From Paenibacillus_AP thailandensis (GTDB lineage Bacteria > Bacillota > Bacilli > Paenibacillales > Paenibacillaceae): DNA of 64,000 bases. Location of the stretch: assembly GCF_042685365.1 (NCBI RefSeq), contig NZ_JBHUMY010000007.1:62001-126000 (forward strand), read 5' to 3'. The first letter of the stretch is position 1; every line of letters begins with the position of its first letter. Positions 35,444 through 43,462 of the stretch are shown here, one piece after another. The notes below the pieces were generated by a model. It was not told where the DNA came from. It made no database searches and worked only from the letters and a program-made list of their open reading frames with translations. The position numbers and the translations under genes were made by a program.

Positions 35444-36160
35444 CTAAGAGATCAAAGCGTCGTACGCCCACGTGTTTTCGTAAGCCCGCAGGTTTTCAGG
35501 ACAACGGTTGACGCAGCAATCGGCAGGCCCGATCGGGTCGGCTTCGGCAGCCTCGACAAGCACCGGAACCGACGGATAGGGCGTCCGAGGATCAAGCGGA
35601 TTGGGCGTGTTCGACAGCAGCAGCAGCACGTCCATCTCCGTTCGAAGCACCACACTAGCCCCTTCAGGACAATGCCCTTCCGCGTAAATCATACGCCCGT
35701 CTTCGTCGCAATACACTTTGGAAAACAAATTGACCGGCGGCGCCAAATCGCGAAGCGCAAGCCCGTTTCGCGCAAGCTCCACCGCGAAATTGTCGTATCC
35801 GCACCGCAGCCATTCATTGCGCAGCTCCTGATAACGGGTCGCCCCGTATTTCGCGTCGGTCCCTTCCCTTGTCGTAAAGCCGGACAGAGGGTCGTGCCAG
35901 CCCAAGCTGTCCTCCACGATGCCGGCCAGCACGCGTCCGTTGTCGCTCATGAGCGCGTGCCCTTTCGTCAGATGCGACGTATGCTGCGCTTTCAGCGTAT
36001 CCGGCATATTGTAGCGCTCCGTCAAATCCCGGGCATTGTAAAGAAGCATGGACACATTGGCCCCTTCCTCAAGCGCTGTAAACCGCAGCAGCTTTCCTTT
36101 TCCGACAAAGCCGGACCATTTATCCCCCGGCTTTAGCGTCTTGCTCCAAACGTTCGTCAT
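35444..36160 (-). CDS. cgdA: Carboxyguanidine deiminase subunit, DUF1989 (urea carboxylase-associated protein 1 type)
   Basis: 238 aa; ATG 36160 with AAAGGAGAG upstream. DUF1989 domain with HDPLSGFTT, a WLRCGYDNF segment and VNLFSKV; a C-terminal DCCVNRC cluster. It is the first gene of the operon, 40 bases after the riboswitch terminator. Together with the next gene it should form the deiminase that turns carboxyguanidine into allophanate plus ammonia. Subunit letter is by analogy with characterised operons. Confidence 0.85.
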   Translation of the reverse strand: MTNVWSKTLKPGDKWSGFVGKGKLLRFTALEEGANVSMLLYNARDLTERYNMPDTLKAQHTSHLTKGHALMSDNGRVLAGIVEDSLGWHDPLSGFTTREGTDAKYGATRYQELRNEWLRCGYDNFAVELARNGLALRDLAPPVNLFSKVYCDEDGRMIYAEGHCPEGASVVLRTEMDVLLLLSNTPNPLDPRTPYPSVPVLVEAAEADPIGPADCCVNRCPENLRAYENTWAYDALIS

Positions 36161-36203
36161 CGCTGTTCTCTCCTTTACGTCTTATCGCTCTCCGCAAGAA
36201 AAC

Positions 36204-36247
36204 AAAAAGGGAGACATCACAAGATTTGCATCTTGATGACATCTCCC
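36204..36247 (-). terminator. Riboswitch-controlled terminator (leftward operon)
   Basis: On the minus strand GGGAGATGTCA and its complement, plus an inner ATCAAGAT/ATCTTGTGAT stem, are followed by TTTTTGTTTT. Its 5' arm overlaps the 3' end of the guanidine-I aptamer (GGGAGA), so ligand binding can prevent it. Confidence 0.9.
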
Positions 36248-36335
36248 AGGCTTTTGTCCTTCCGTGTGTCTCCTCGCGGAGCCGGCTGCTCTCGGACCAG
36301 TCCCGAATCTCTTCGGCGGAACCCTAGCTAGCCTT
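36243..36335 (-). ncRNA. Guanidine-I riboswitch (ykkC), leftward
   Basis: Reading leftward the conserved guanidine-I aptamer blocks appear in order: GCTAGGGTTCCG, ACTGGTCCGAGAG, ACACGG, then GGACAAAAGCCTGGGAGA. These match the ykkC consensus closely. The aptamer precedes an expression-platform terminator and the deiminase/carboxylase/allophanate hydrolase operon. Guanidine binding is expected to turn the operon on. Confidence 0.95.
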
Positions 36336-36358
36336 TCGCATGAAATTTGTTGTCAATA

Positions 36359-36388
36359 AAATTACCATCAACCTCCTGCATATGTCAA
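36359..36388 (-). promoter_or_regulatory. Candidate promoter of the guanidine-degradation operon
   Basis: On the minus strand TTGACA (36388-36383) and TAATTT (36364-36359) are separated by 18 bases, directly ahead of the riboswitch. Confidence 0.55.
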
Positions 36389-36499
36389 TATTCATGTCAT
36401 ATAATTTTTCATTTCATTTTTTTTGTAAAAAGGTCTTTTCAAACCGGAAATCACATGTTATATTTTCTAACACAAACAAAAGCGAATACGAAAAATTGT

Positions 36500-36594
36500 T
36501 TTCTAGGGTTCCGCGGGCGCTTCCCGCCCGGCCTGGTCCGAGAGAAAACGCACGGCTGCCGGCCGTGTCCACGGAGGGAGAAAAGCCCGGGAGG
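36500..36594 (+). ncRNA. Guanidine-I riboswitch (ykkC), rightward
   Basis: The same aptamer blocks read on the plus strand: CTAGGGTTCCGCG, CTGGTCCGAGAG, CACGGAGGGAGAAAAGCC and CCGGGAGG. It is followed by a terminator and the APC permease gene. Its helix P1b arms (GGGCG / CGCCC) differ from the leftward copy, so it is not a recent exact duplicate. Confidence 0.95.
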
Positions 36595-36632
36595 TTATCT
36601 GCAAAGATAGCGCTCTCCGGGCTTTGTTTTTT
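36582..36632 (+). terminator. Riboswitch-controlled terminator (rightward)
   Basis: AAAGCCCGGGAG pairs with CTCTCCGGGCTTT around an inner TATC/GATA stem, followed by GTTTTTT. The 5' arm contains aptamer bases, as expected for guanidine-dependent antitermination. Confidence 0.9.
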
Positions 36633-36671
36633 CGCTATTCAAAAAACGAATGTTACAGGGGAGTGGCATGA

Positions 36672-38027
36672 ATGAAACCGGAAATCCAACTGAACCGCAC
36701 ATTGTCTTTGGCACAGGTCGTCTTTCTCGGGCTTGCCTGGATGACGCCGATGATTTACTTTACGACCTACGGCGTCGCGTTTGAAACTTCGCGGGGGATG
36801 CTCACGCAGGCTTACGCCCTCGCCTTTTGCGCGATCTTTTTTACCGCATTGAGCTACGGAGCCATGGCGCGAAGGTTTCCGACGTCCGGTTCCTCTTATA
36901 CGTATGCGGGGAAAGCGATTCACCCGAAGGCCGGCTTTCTGGTCGGCTGGTCCGTCCTGATGGACTACTTGTTCTCGCCGCTTATCGCTTATCTGATGTT
37001 CGGGATTTTTATGCATGCCCAGTTCCCTTCCGTCCCCGCCGCCGTCTGGATCGTGCTGATCAACCTGGTTCTTACAGCGGTCAGCGCGCTTGGCATCAAA
37101 TTTTCCGCCGCCCTTAGCAAAACCTTCGTTCTGCTGCAAATCGTATTTATCGGCTTCTTCTGCGCTATATTGGCCAAGCGGCTGATAGACGGCGGCATCC
37201 CCGGCAATCCGCTGGAGCCGTTCCTGCAAACGGAAGTGCCTCTTTCCGTCCTGCTCGCCGGCGCTTCGATCATTTGTTTCTCCTTCCTTGGTTTCGATTC
37301 GGTCACGACGATGTCGGAGGAAACCGTCAACGCGGGCAAAACGGTGCCGAAAGCGATCCTTCTCATCATTCTGATCGCAAGCGTCATCTATTTGACTACT
37401 TCGTATATAACCCAGCTGGCGTTCCCGGGCCTGCAGCTGCCGGCTACGGACGATGCCGCCTTCGAGCTGATGAAGCTGGTCGGAGGCGCGGGGCTTTCGG
37501 CGTTGTTCATTACGGTGCTCGTCTTTGCGATCTTTACGCAAGGCCTCGCCTCCCTTACGACCGTTACCCGGCTGCTGTACGTGATGGGACGCGATTCCGA
37601 GCTTCCGAAAAGAACGTTCGGCTATCTTCATCCGAAATTCAAGACGCCGCTGTTCAATATCGCCGTAGTCAACGGATTTGCGTTGCTTGCTCTCGTGATC
37701 CCGCTCGATATGGCTTTGACGTTCATCAATTTCGGCGCGCTTACCGCGTTCTTCTTCGTCAATCTGTCGGTCATCGCCCAATTGTATATTCGGGACCGCA
37801 AACGTTCGGCGGCCGATACGATCCGCTACCTGTTGTTTCCGCTCGTCGGCGCGTTTATTGTCGGCTGGCTGCTCAGCCTGCTGGACGGGCATGCGCTTAT
37901 GACCGGACTCGCCTGGATTATCGCTGGCGCCGCATACAAAATATGGCGGTCCAAAGGATTCAAACGCCCTTTCCTTGCGGCGAAGCCTGCGATCGCCGAA
38001 GAGCTGCGGTCGGACAAGAGGCTTTAG
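36672..38027 (+). CDS. APC-superfamily permease, candidate guanidine importer
   Basis: 451 aa with about 12 transmembrane helices of the amino acid-polyamine-organocation fold; N-terminal LSLAQVVFLGLAWMTPMIYF carries the family's unwound TM1 region and GFDSVTTMSEET is the TM6 equivalent. ATG 36672 has AGGGGAG 8 bases upstream (an ATG 4 bases earlier is out of frame). It sits alone behind the second guanidine-I riboswitch. Because the opposite operon degrades guanidine, uptake is more likely than export; the SMR exporters usual for this riboswitch are absent. Substrate not proven. Confidence 0.88.
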   Translation: MKPEIQLNRTLSLAQVVFLGLAWMTPMIYFTTYGVAFETSRGMLTQAYALAFCAIFFTALSYGAMARRFPTSGSSYTYAGKAIHPKAGFLVGWSVLMDYLFSPLIAYLMFGIFMHAQFPSVPAAVWIVLINLVLTAVSALGIKFSAALSKTFVLLQIVFIGFFCAILAKRLIDGGIPGNPLEPFLQTEVPLSVLLAGASIICFSFLGFDSVTTMSEETVNAGKTVPKAILLIILIASVIYLTTSYITQLAFPGLQLPATDDAAFELMKLVGGAGLSALFITVLVFAIFTQGLASLTTVTRLLYVMGRDSELPKRTFGYLHPKFKTPLFNIAVVNGFALLALVIPLDMALTFINFGALTAFFFVNLSVIAQLYIRDRKRSAADTIRYLLFPLVGAFIVGWLLSLLDGHALMTGLAWIIAGAAYKIWRSKGFKRPFLAAKPAIAEELRSDKRL

Positions 38028-38183
38028 CTCGCTTTAACTTTAACGTCCCCTTCAATATTTTCGACAAACTCGGCGTTTATTCCGCAAATTCAGTCCGTTG
38101 ACATAATATGTAAGGAATTGGATAATGAAGTTGCATAGGTATGTTTGTTTATTCCGATCCCCTACAAAAAAAGGAGTGAGCCC

Positions 38184-38789
38184 ATGTCCAAATCGATTTT
38201 GTTTCTGACCGGAGACGCGGTCGAGGTGCTGGAGGTTTATTATCCGTACTACCGCGTGCTGGAGGAAGGGTACGAGGCTGTCATCGCATCTCCTAAGCAA
38301 AAAACGCTGCAAACCGTCGTGCATGATTTTGTCGACGGGTGGGATACGTACACGGAAAAACCCGCGCACCAGCTGCAATCGCATATCGCTTTCGTCGACG
38401 TCGATCCCGAGGACTATGACGCGGTCATCATACCGGGCGGCCGCGCGCCGGAATACATTCGCACGGACGCGGAGCTGCCCCGCATTCTGAAGCATTTCTT
38501 CGAAGCCGGCAAACCGGTGGGCGCCATCTGCCACGGCGCGCAAGTATTCGCTTCGCTCAAGGACAACCGCTACTTCGAAGGCCGGACGATGACCGCCTAT
38601 AACGCATGCCGCCTGGATGTGGAGGCGCTTGGCGCAACCTACGCCGAACATACGCTGCATGTCGACGGCAAGCTCGTGACCGGCCATGCCTGGCCGGATC
38701 TTCCCGGCTTTATGCGCGAGTTTCTGAAGCTCGTCCGGGAAGGACAGGACGCGGCCTCCGCGCAACAGGACGGGGCGGTTTCGGTTTAA
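38184..38789 (+). CDS. DJ-1/PfpI-family protein
   Basis: 201 aa from ATG 38184 (AAAGGAG upstream). Flavodoxin-like fold with the family nucleophile elbow GAICHGAQ (Cys116, His117) and an upstream IIPGGRAPE acidic loop (Glu ~90 region). Members act as proteases, glyoxalases, deglycases or amidases; the exact activity cannot be read. It follows the permease by 156 bases and probably has its own transcript. A hairpin terminator follows. Confidence 0.88.
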   Translation: MSKSILFLTGDAVEVLEVYYPYYRVLEEGYEAVIASPKQKTLQTVVHDFVDGWDTYTEKPAHQLQSHIAFVDVDPEDYDAVIIPGGRAPEYIRTDAELPRILKHFFEAGKPVGAICHGAQVFASLKDNRYFEGRTMTAYNACRLDVEALGATYAEHTLHVDGKLVTGHAWPDLPGFMREFLKLVREGQDAASAQQDGAVSV

Positions 38790-38829
38790 CCCGGGCAAAA
38801 TAATGCAAACGAAATTGTTCCTTTTGAGG

Positions 38830-38854
38830 ACGGCTGCTTGGCAGCCGTTCTTTT
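38830..38854 (+). terminator. Rho-independent terminator of the DJ-1/PfpI gene
   Basis: ACGGCTGC and GCAGCCGT with a 3-base loop, followed by TCTTTT. Confidence 0.7.
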
Positions 38855-39027
38855 GGTTTGGACTTCAATCGCCAAGCGGTCTTATAGCTGCCGAATAAAG
38901 AAAATCCCCTTCATCCGGCACCGCCCGGTCCATTATCTTCATGGCTTTGAACGCTTGGGTGTCTGCCGGGAGGGGAATTAGACAAAGCAGGACGCGGCGC
39001 GTCCCCTCTTACTGGTCAGGAAACCGT

Positions 39028-39491
39028 TTATCCTTGCGTTTGCGGAACCGGGGCTGCTTGTTGTCTGGATAAGGCGAGCCGCAACACGGTCAGCCCCCAT
39101 GCGACAATCGCGATCATAGCCAGGTGAGATCCGAACTGCGGTCGTTTACGTAGTAAGTCAGCGTTGCGCCGCCGTTCGCCCCGGCGGTTTGCAGACCGGC
39201 CGGTACGACGACGACCATATCGGTGTCCCCGTTGTCCATGTCCGCAAGCGCTTCTTCCTTCGAGGAAACAAGCTCGGTTTGAAACGGCGCATGCGTCGTA
39301 AGGAATTGGACAGCCGCTCCGTTCTCGTCCGGATTTTCGCTGACAATCCCGACATGAAGCCGATCGATCCGTTCGGTCGCATCGTCATAGCCCGTCATCC
39401 ATATCATGAGAAACACAAAAGGTACAAAAATGGCAAATACAAGTCCGATTCGAACCTGCAACGTTTTGAATAAAGCTAAAGCCGATTTCAA
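39028..39491 (-). pseudogene. Internally deleted DUF3533/YhgE-like membrane protein
   Basis: The leftward frame from ATG 39491 encodes TM1 (~13-34) and ~90 residues of an extracytoplasmic domain (LHVGIVSENPDENGAAV), then stops at 39114 after SSDLTWL. Just downstream, in another frame, MIAIVAWGLTVLRLAL reads as the last TM helix of this family and ends at 39028. The middle of a ~380-residue protein is missing, so this is a remnant with an internal deletion. It is directly downstream of a marR gene, a common arrangement for such efflux-like proteins. Confidence 0.6.
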
Positions 39492-39510
39492 TTTTATCCG
39501 TCCTCTTCCT

Positions 39511-39948
39511 TTATTTGCGGTACAAATTATCGTGAATCTTGCGCATGATTTGTTTAAACAGCTCTACTTCCCCGGTTGAAACGCCTTCCCACGCCTGCGC
39601 CTCAACCGTTTCAGCCAACGGGATAAGCTGACGGAGTACCTCCTTCCCTTCCTCTGTAATATAAAGCAGAAACGCACGCCGGTCGGACGGGTCGGGCAAA
39701 CGATGAATCAGTCGTTTGGCTTCCAGCTTTTCGACGATTTTGCCGGTAGTCGCCTGGTCCTTGTGCATAAGTTCGGCCAGCTGTTTTTGACTGATGCCTC
39801 CGCGGTCGCGCAGCTGGAAGAGAAGTCCGTATTGCTCCGCGGTCAGACCGAACTTCTTCGTATCCGCGGTAAAGACCCGGCGATGAAGCGCTGACATATG
39901 GTGCAGCCAATAACCGAGCGTATCCTTATGATCGCGTTGTGCCAACAC
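39511..39948 (-). CDS. MarR-family transcriptional regulator
   Basis: 145 aa from a GTG start at 39948. Winged helix-turn-helix (~40-105): KKFGLTAEQYGLLFQLRD, SQKQLAELMHKDQATTGKIVEKLE, and the wing DPSDRRAFLLY. A perfect palindrome 20 bases upstream is a likely autoregulatory operator. It precedes the deleted membrane-protein gene, presumably its former target. Confidence 0.92.
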   Translation of the reverse strand: MLAQRDHKDTLGYWLHHMSALHRRVFTADTKKFGLTAEQYGLLFQLRDRGGISQKQLAELMHKDQATTGKIVEKLEAKRLIHRLPDPSDRRAFLLYITEEGKEVLRQLIPLAETVEAQAWEGVSTGEVELFKQIMRKIHDNLYRK

Positions 39949-39967
39949 CGCTCATTCCTTTCCTAGA

Positions 39968-40000
39968 TAATAAGTATAGTTATTATATGTATACTTATTA
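39968..40000. promoter_or_regulatory. MarR operator palindrome
   Basis: TAATAAGTATA and its exact complement TATACTTATTA are separated by 11 bases; a perfect 11-base inverted repeat just upstream of the marR start codon. Confidence 0.65.
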
Positions 40001-40065
40001 AATTTGTAAATCTTTTTTTCACCGGCGGCATTCCGCTATCGCGACGGCCCCTGCCGTAACCGGCA

Positions 40066-40114
40066 ACAAAACAAACCGCCGGGTTAGCGGAGGCGGACCT
40101 CGTTAACCGGCGGT
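40066..40114 (-). terminator. Terminator of the phn/phosphatase operon
   Basis: On the minus strand ACCGCCGGTTAA and TTA-CCCGGCGGT form the stem, followed by TTGTTTTGTT. Confidence 0.65.
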
Positions 40115-40140
40115 GCTGGATCGTTATATCGTCGGGATCG

Positions 40141-40929
40141 CTATTCCAGGCAATAGTCCCGTATCGCAGCGATTTTCTGCTGCGTCAATCCGAACTCCTG
40201 CTCGAAGTAAGCTTCCATGCTGCCGTACTTTTCATCGATGGCGCGGAACGCCGACTCCAGGAACTCTTCGCGCGCATCCATCATGCGCATGACAAGCTCA
40301 AGCTTCTCGGGCGTCAGCTTGGGAGCCAGCTCGGACATCACGGTCTCATGCAGACCCTTCAGCGTTTCATTGGTCATCAGGTAATCCTCCATGATCGTTT
40401 CCCGGGGAACGCCCAGCACCGAAAGGATGAGCGCCGCGCCGACACCCGTCCGGTCCTTGCCTGCTGCGCAGTGATGAACAAGACCGAGACGCTCCGGATC
40501 GGCCAGCAGCTGCATCAACCTTTTGTAGGACGGATTATTGATCGGCAGCGCGCCGTACATATGGTCCAGCGCGCCGGCGTCAAACTGCTCCAGCATCGAT
40601 TCCATATCGCGATGCGACCGATACTGCAGCTCCGGAATGGCCGGTATGCGTTCATACACGGCGCCTTTAATTGCCGGATCCGGCTTCAGCTCCGCTTCAT
40701 CGTCGCCGCGGTAATCGAATATCGTTCTGATGCCAAGCGATTCCAAGAACGCGGCATCCTCCTCGGTCAGACCGGTCAGTTCGGCCGCCCGGAACAAAAT
40801 GCCGTATTTCACTTTGCGGCCGTCCGCCGTCTCATAGCCTCCCATATCCCGGAAATTTTGCACGCCGGAAAACGGAAGCACTCGTTCGGTGGGATAAGCG
40901 GCGTAACGGTTTACGATTTGTTCAGTCAT
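40141..40929 (-). CDS. CX5R protein-tyrosine/dual-specificity-type phosphatase
   Basis: 262 aa. The active-site P-loop HCAAGKDRTG (Cys154, Arg160) and FRDMGGY near the N-terminus match the DSP-type tyrosine phosphatase family (Pfam-like Y_phosphatase3). It lies 75 bases after the phnC-like gene on the same strand and ahead of the operon terminator, so it is probably the last gene of a phosphonate-type transporter operon. It may dephosphorylate a small imported compound rather than a protein; that is inference. Confidence 0.88.
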   Translation of the reverse strand: MTEQIVNRYAAYPTERVLPFSGVQNFRDMGGYETADGRKVKYGILFRAAELTGLTEEDAAFLESLGIRTIFDYRGDDEAELKPDPAIKGAVYERIPAIPELQYRSHRDMESMLEQFDAGALDHMYGALPINNPSYKRLMQLLADPERLGLVHHCAAGKDRTGVGAALILSVLGVPRETIMEDYLMTNETLKGLHETVMSELAPKLTPEKLELVMRMMDAREEFLESAFRAIDEKYGSMEAYFEQEFGLTQQKIAAIRDYCLE

Positions 40930-41003
40930 CGATATTCTTCATCTCCTTCAAAAGTATGCGAATGGGGTGCCGGCTTCTTAGGCCGGGATATTTCCTATCC
41001 TCT

Positions 41004-41783
41004 TTAAGCGCCGGCCGCAGCCTTCGCGCGCATCTCGTGCTCTTTGCCTTCGTAAATGCGGCGGATCATCTCGTCCGTCAGCTCTTCCGGCTTGCCGTCG
41101 AATACTTTCTCGCCGCCTTTGATCCCTACGATTCGGGTTGCGTATTTCTTCGCCGCTTCCACCTGGTGCAGGTTGACCAGGCAGGCGATGCCGCGGGAGG
41201 TGCAATTGTCGTAGATGGTATCCATGACGACGGCCGACGATTTCGGGTCAAGCGATGCGATCGGCTCGTCCGCCAGGATCAGCTTCGGCTTCTGCATCAG
41301 GGCGCGGGCAATGCCGACCCGCTGCTTCTGACCGCCGGAAAGCTCGTCGGCGCGCTTGTAAATTTCGTTCTGAAGTCCAACCCTGACGAGCAGCTCGATT
41401 GCGGCCCGCTTATCCTCCTCGCTGTAGCGGCTGAATACGCCGGCAAGCGAGCTCATATAGCCAAGGCGTCCATGCAGCGCGTTCTCCAGCACGCTGGACC
41501 GGTTCACGAGGTTGTAATGCTGGAAAATCATGCCGATCTGCGAGCGCCAGCGGCGCAGATGGCTTTTGCTGCCGTTCATTGGCTCGCCGAGAAACGACAC
41601 GGTTCCTTCGGTCGGCTCGATCAGCCGGTTCATGCAGCGCAGCAGCGTCGATTTGCCGGCGCCGCTCGGTCCGATAACCGCGATGAACTCGCCTTCCTCC
41701 ACCGTCAAATCGATTCCTTTCAGCGCCAGCGTACCCGCGCCGTAAGCTTTGACGAGACCCTCTACCTTCAATATCGCTGTCAT
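41004..41783 (-). CDS. phnC: Phosphonate-type ABC transporter ATP-binding protein
   Basis: 259 aa; ATG 41783 has AGGAGG 7 bases upstream, while the ATG six bases earlier almost touches it. Walker A GPSGAGKST, Q loop (IFQHYNLV), signature LSGGQKQR, Walker B LILADEP and switch His (VNLHQVE). It matches PhnC of phosphonate/phosphite importers. Third type of component in the operon after the binding protein and two permeases. Confidence 0.93.
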   Translation of the reverse strand: MTAILKVEGLVKAYGAGTLALKGIDLTVEEGEFIAVIGPSGAGKSTLLRCMNRLIEPTEGTVSFLGEPMNGSKSHLRRWRSQIGMIFQHYNLVNRSSVLENALHGRLGYMSSLAGVFSRYSEEDKRAAIELLVRVGLQNEIYKRADELSGGQKQRVGIARALMQKPKLILADEPIASLDPKSSAVVMDTIYDNCTSRGIACLVNLHQVEAAKKYATRIVGIKGGEKVFDGKPEELTDEMIRRIYEGKEHEMRAKAAAGA

Positions 41784-41797
41784 TGTCATGCCTCCTG

Positions 41798-42643
41798 TTA
41801 ACGTCTCGCCAGACGGTTGCGGACGCGGCTAGATATAAGTTCGACGGAAAATATCGTGATGAATACAATAATGACGCCCATCGCCAGGTCGGCGAATTCG
41901 TAATAAGAGATGTAATCCTGAAGCAGCACGCCGATGCCGCCCGCGCCGACCATGCCGAGCATAACGGTCTCCGCGACCTCCATCTCGAAGCGGAACGATA
42001 TCGTGGCCAGGAACGGCAGCGCAAGTCCGGGCAGCAGCCCTTTGAAGACGATTTGCAGCCACGATGCGCCGACGGCTCGCATCGCTTCGATCGTATCGTC
42101 GCCCGTCTCCTCGATTTGCGCGGCGAACGCCTTGATCAAATAGGAGGTGGTCGGAAACAGCAGACCAAGCACGCCGGCCATGTTGCCGAAGCCCATGCTG
42201 GCCACCGCAAGCAGCACCCAGATCGTCGTCGGGACGGTCCGGATAATAAGCAGCACGTAACGAAGAATACGGCCCGCCCATTTGACCGGCGTAATGTTCT
42301 CCGCGATCAGAAAGGCGAGCAGCACGGCCAGCACGACGCTCAATACGACGGCCAGAAAAGCGATAATCAACGAAGTGATCATGCCGCCGATAAGCTCGGG
42401 CACGGAGCCGAACTTGATTTGAAGCACGGCCTGCGCAACGGCGGGAATGCTGTCAAGTCCGTTCGCGAACTGCTCCCAGCTCAAGTCGAGAAAGCTGAAG
42501 CAAACGATAAACAAAAGGGCCGCCACGCCAAAAAACAGCCTCGTTTGCCGTTTCGTTTTGCGGTGGGCAATCGGAATTTTTTTGCCGGAATCGAACATCG
42601 CTTGATGCGGAGGGAGGCAGCTCTCCATTTCCTGCTGGATCAT
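41798..42643 (-). CDS. phnE: Phosphonate-type ABC transporter permease (second)
   Basis: 281 aa with six or so transmembrane helices; the EAA-like loop (EAMRAVGASWLQIVFKGLLP) and GAGGIGVLL signature identify a PhnE-type permease. It overlaps the preceding permease by four bases (ATGA). Two different PhnE subunits would form the channel. Confidence 0.92.
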   Translation of the reverse strand: MIQQEMESCLPPHQAMFDSGKKIPIAHRKTKRQTRLFFGVAALLFIVCFSFLDLSWEQFANGLDSIPAVAQAVLQIKFGSVPELIGGMITSLIIAFLAVVLSVVLAVLLAFLIAENITPVKWAGRILRYVLLIIRTVPTTIWVLLAVASMGFGNMAGVLGLLFPTTSYLIKAFAAQIEETGDDTIEAMRAVGASWLQIVFKGLLPGLALPFLATISFRFEMEVAETVMLGMVGAGGIGVLLQDYISYYEFADLAMGVIIVFITIFSVELISSRVRNRLARR

Positions 42644-43434
42644 AATATACGTTCCCTCACCTTCTGCGTAATAAATTCGACGGCCAGAATGAGCACAATC
42701 AAAATAACGATAATCATCGACGCCCGGCTGTACTGGAACAGATCCATCGCCTGCTTCAGGTTGCTGCCGATGCCGCCCGCCCCGACAAGGCCGAGAATCG
42801 CGGATGCGCGTATATTAATTTCGAACATAAACAGCGTCCATGAATAATAGCTCGGCAAAAACTGGGGAATAACGGCATGCTTGATCAGCTGCCCGTACGT
42901 GGCCCCTGCTGCTTGCAGCGCTTCGGCCGCCTCCTTGTCCAGCTCCTCGATCGATTCGGCATAGACCCGGCCAAGGAAGCAGGTGCCGAACAGGACGAGG
43001 GCGAACAAGCCCGGCATCGCCCCTACGCCGAAAATGACGACAAGAAGCGAAGCCCATACCAGAAACGGCACGTTGCGGACAAAAGATACAATGCCTCGGA
43101 GCACAATCCGAATAGCCGGATGCGGAGCGGTGTTGCGCGCGCTCAAAAATGCGATAATCAGTCCCAGCACCGAGGAAATGCAGCTGGCCACGACCGAAAA
43201 AATAAGCGTATCGAGAACCGGCCGAATATAGCTGTCCATATTATCCAGATTGGGAGGCAGAAAGTCGGTAAACAGGAACGTCAGAAAGATCGGAATGCCG
43301 GTCAAAAACTCGATCAGATTGAAATCGATATACCAAATGGAGAAGACCAGCGCTGCTGCGAGCAGCGCCAGGTTCGTCAGCCGTTTGGCTTTTTTTTGCT
43401 TCCGGAGCGAGAGCGCCGCCGTGTCATTGTACAT
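42640..43434 (-). CDS. phnE: Phosphonate-type ABC transporter permease (first)
   Basis: 264 aa, PhnE family: EALQAAGATYGQLIKHAVIP coupling loop and GLVGAGGIGSNL. Located between the binding protein (28-base gap) and the second permease (4-base overlap). The two permeases share the fold but are divergent, typical of phnDEEC-like operons. Confidence 0.92.
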   Translation of the reverse strand: MYNDTAALSLRKQKKAKRLTNLALLAAALVFSIWYIDFNLIEFLTGIPIFLTFLFTDFLPPNLDNMDSYIRPVLDTLIFSVVASCISSVLGLIIAFLSARNTAPHPAIRIVLRGIVSFVRNVPFLVWASLLVVIFGVGAMPGLFALVLFGTCFLGRVYAESIEELDKEAAEALQAAGATYGQLIKHAVIPQFLPSYYSWTLFMFEINIRASAILGLVGAGGIGSNLKQAMDLFQYSRASMIIVILIVLILAVEFITQKVRERIL

Positions 43435-43462
43435 ACCGTCTGGTCTTCCTTTCTGCGAGAAT

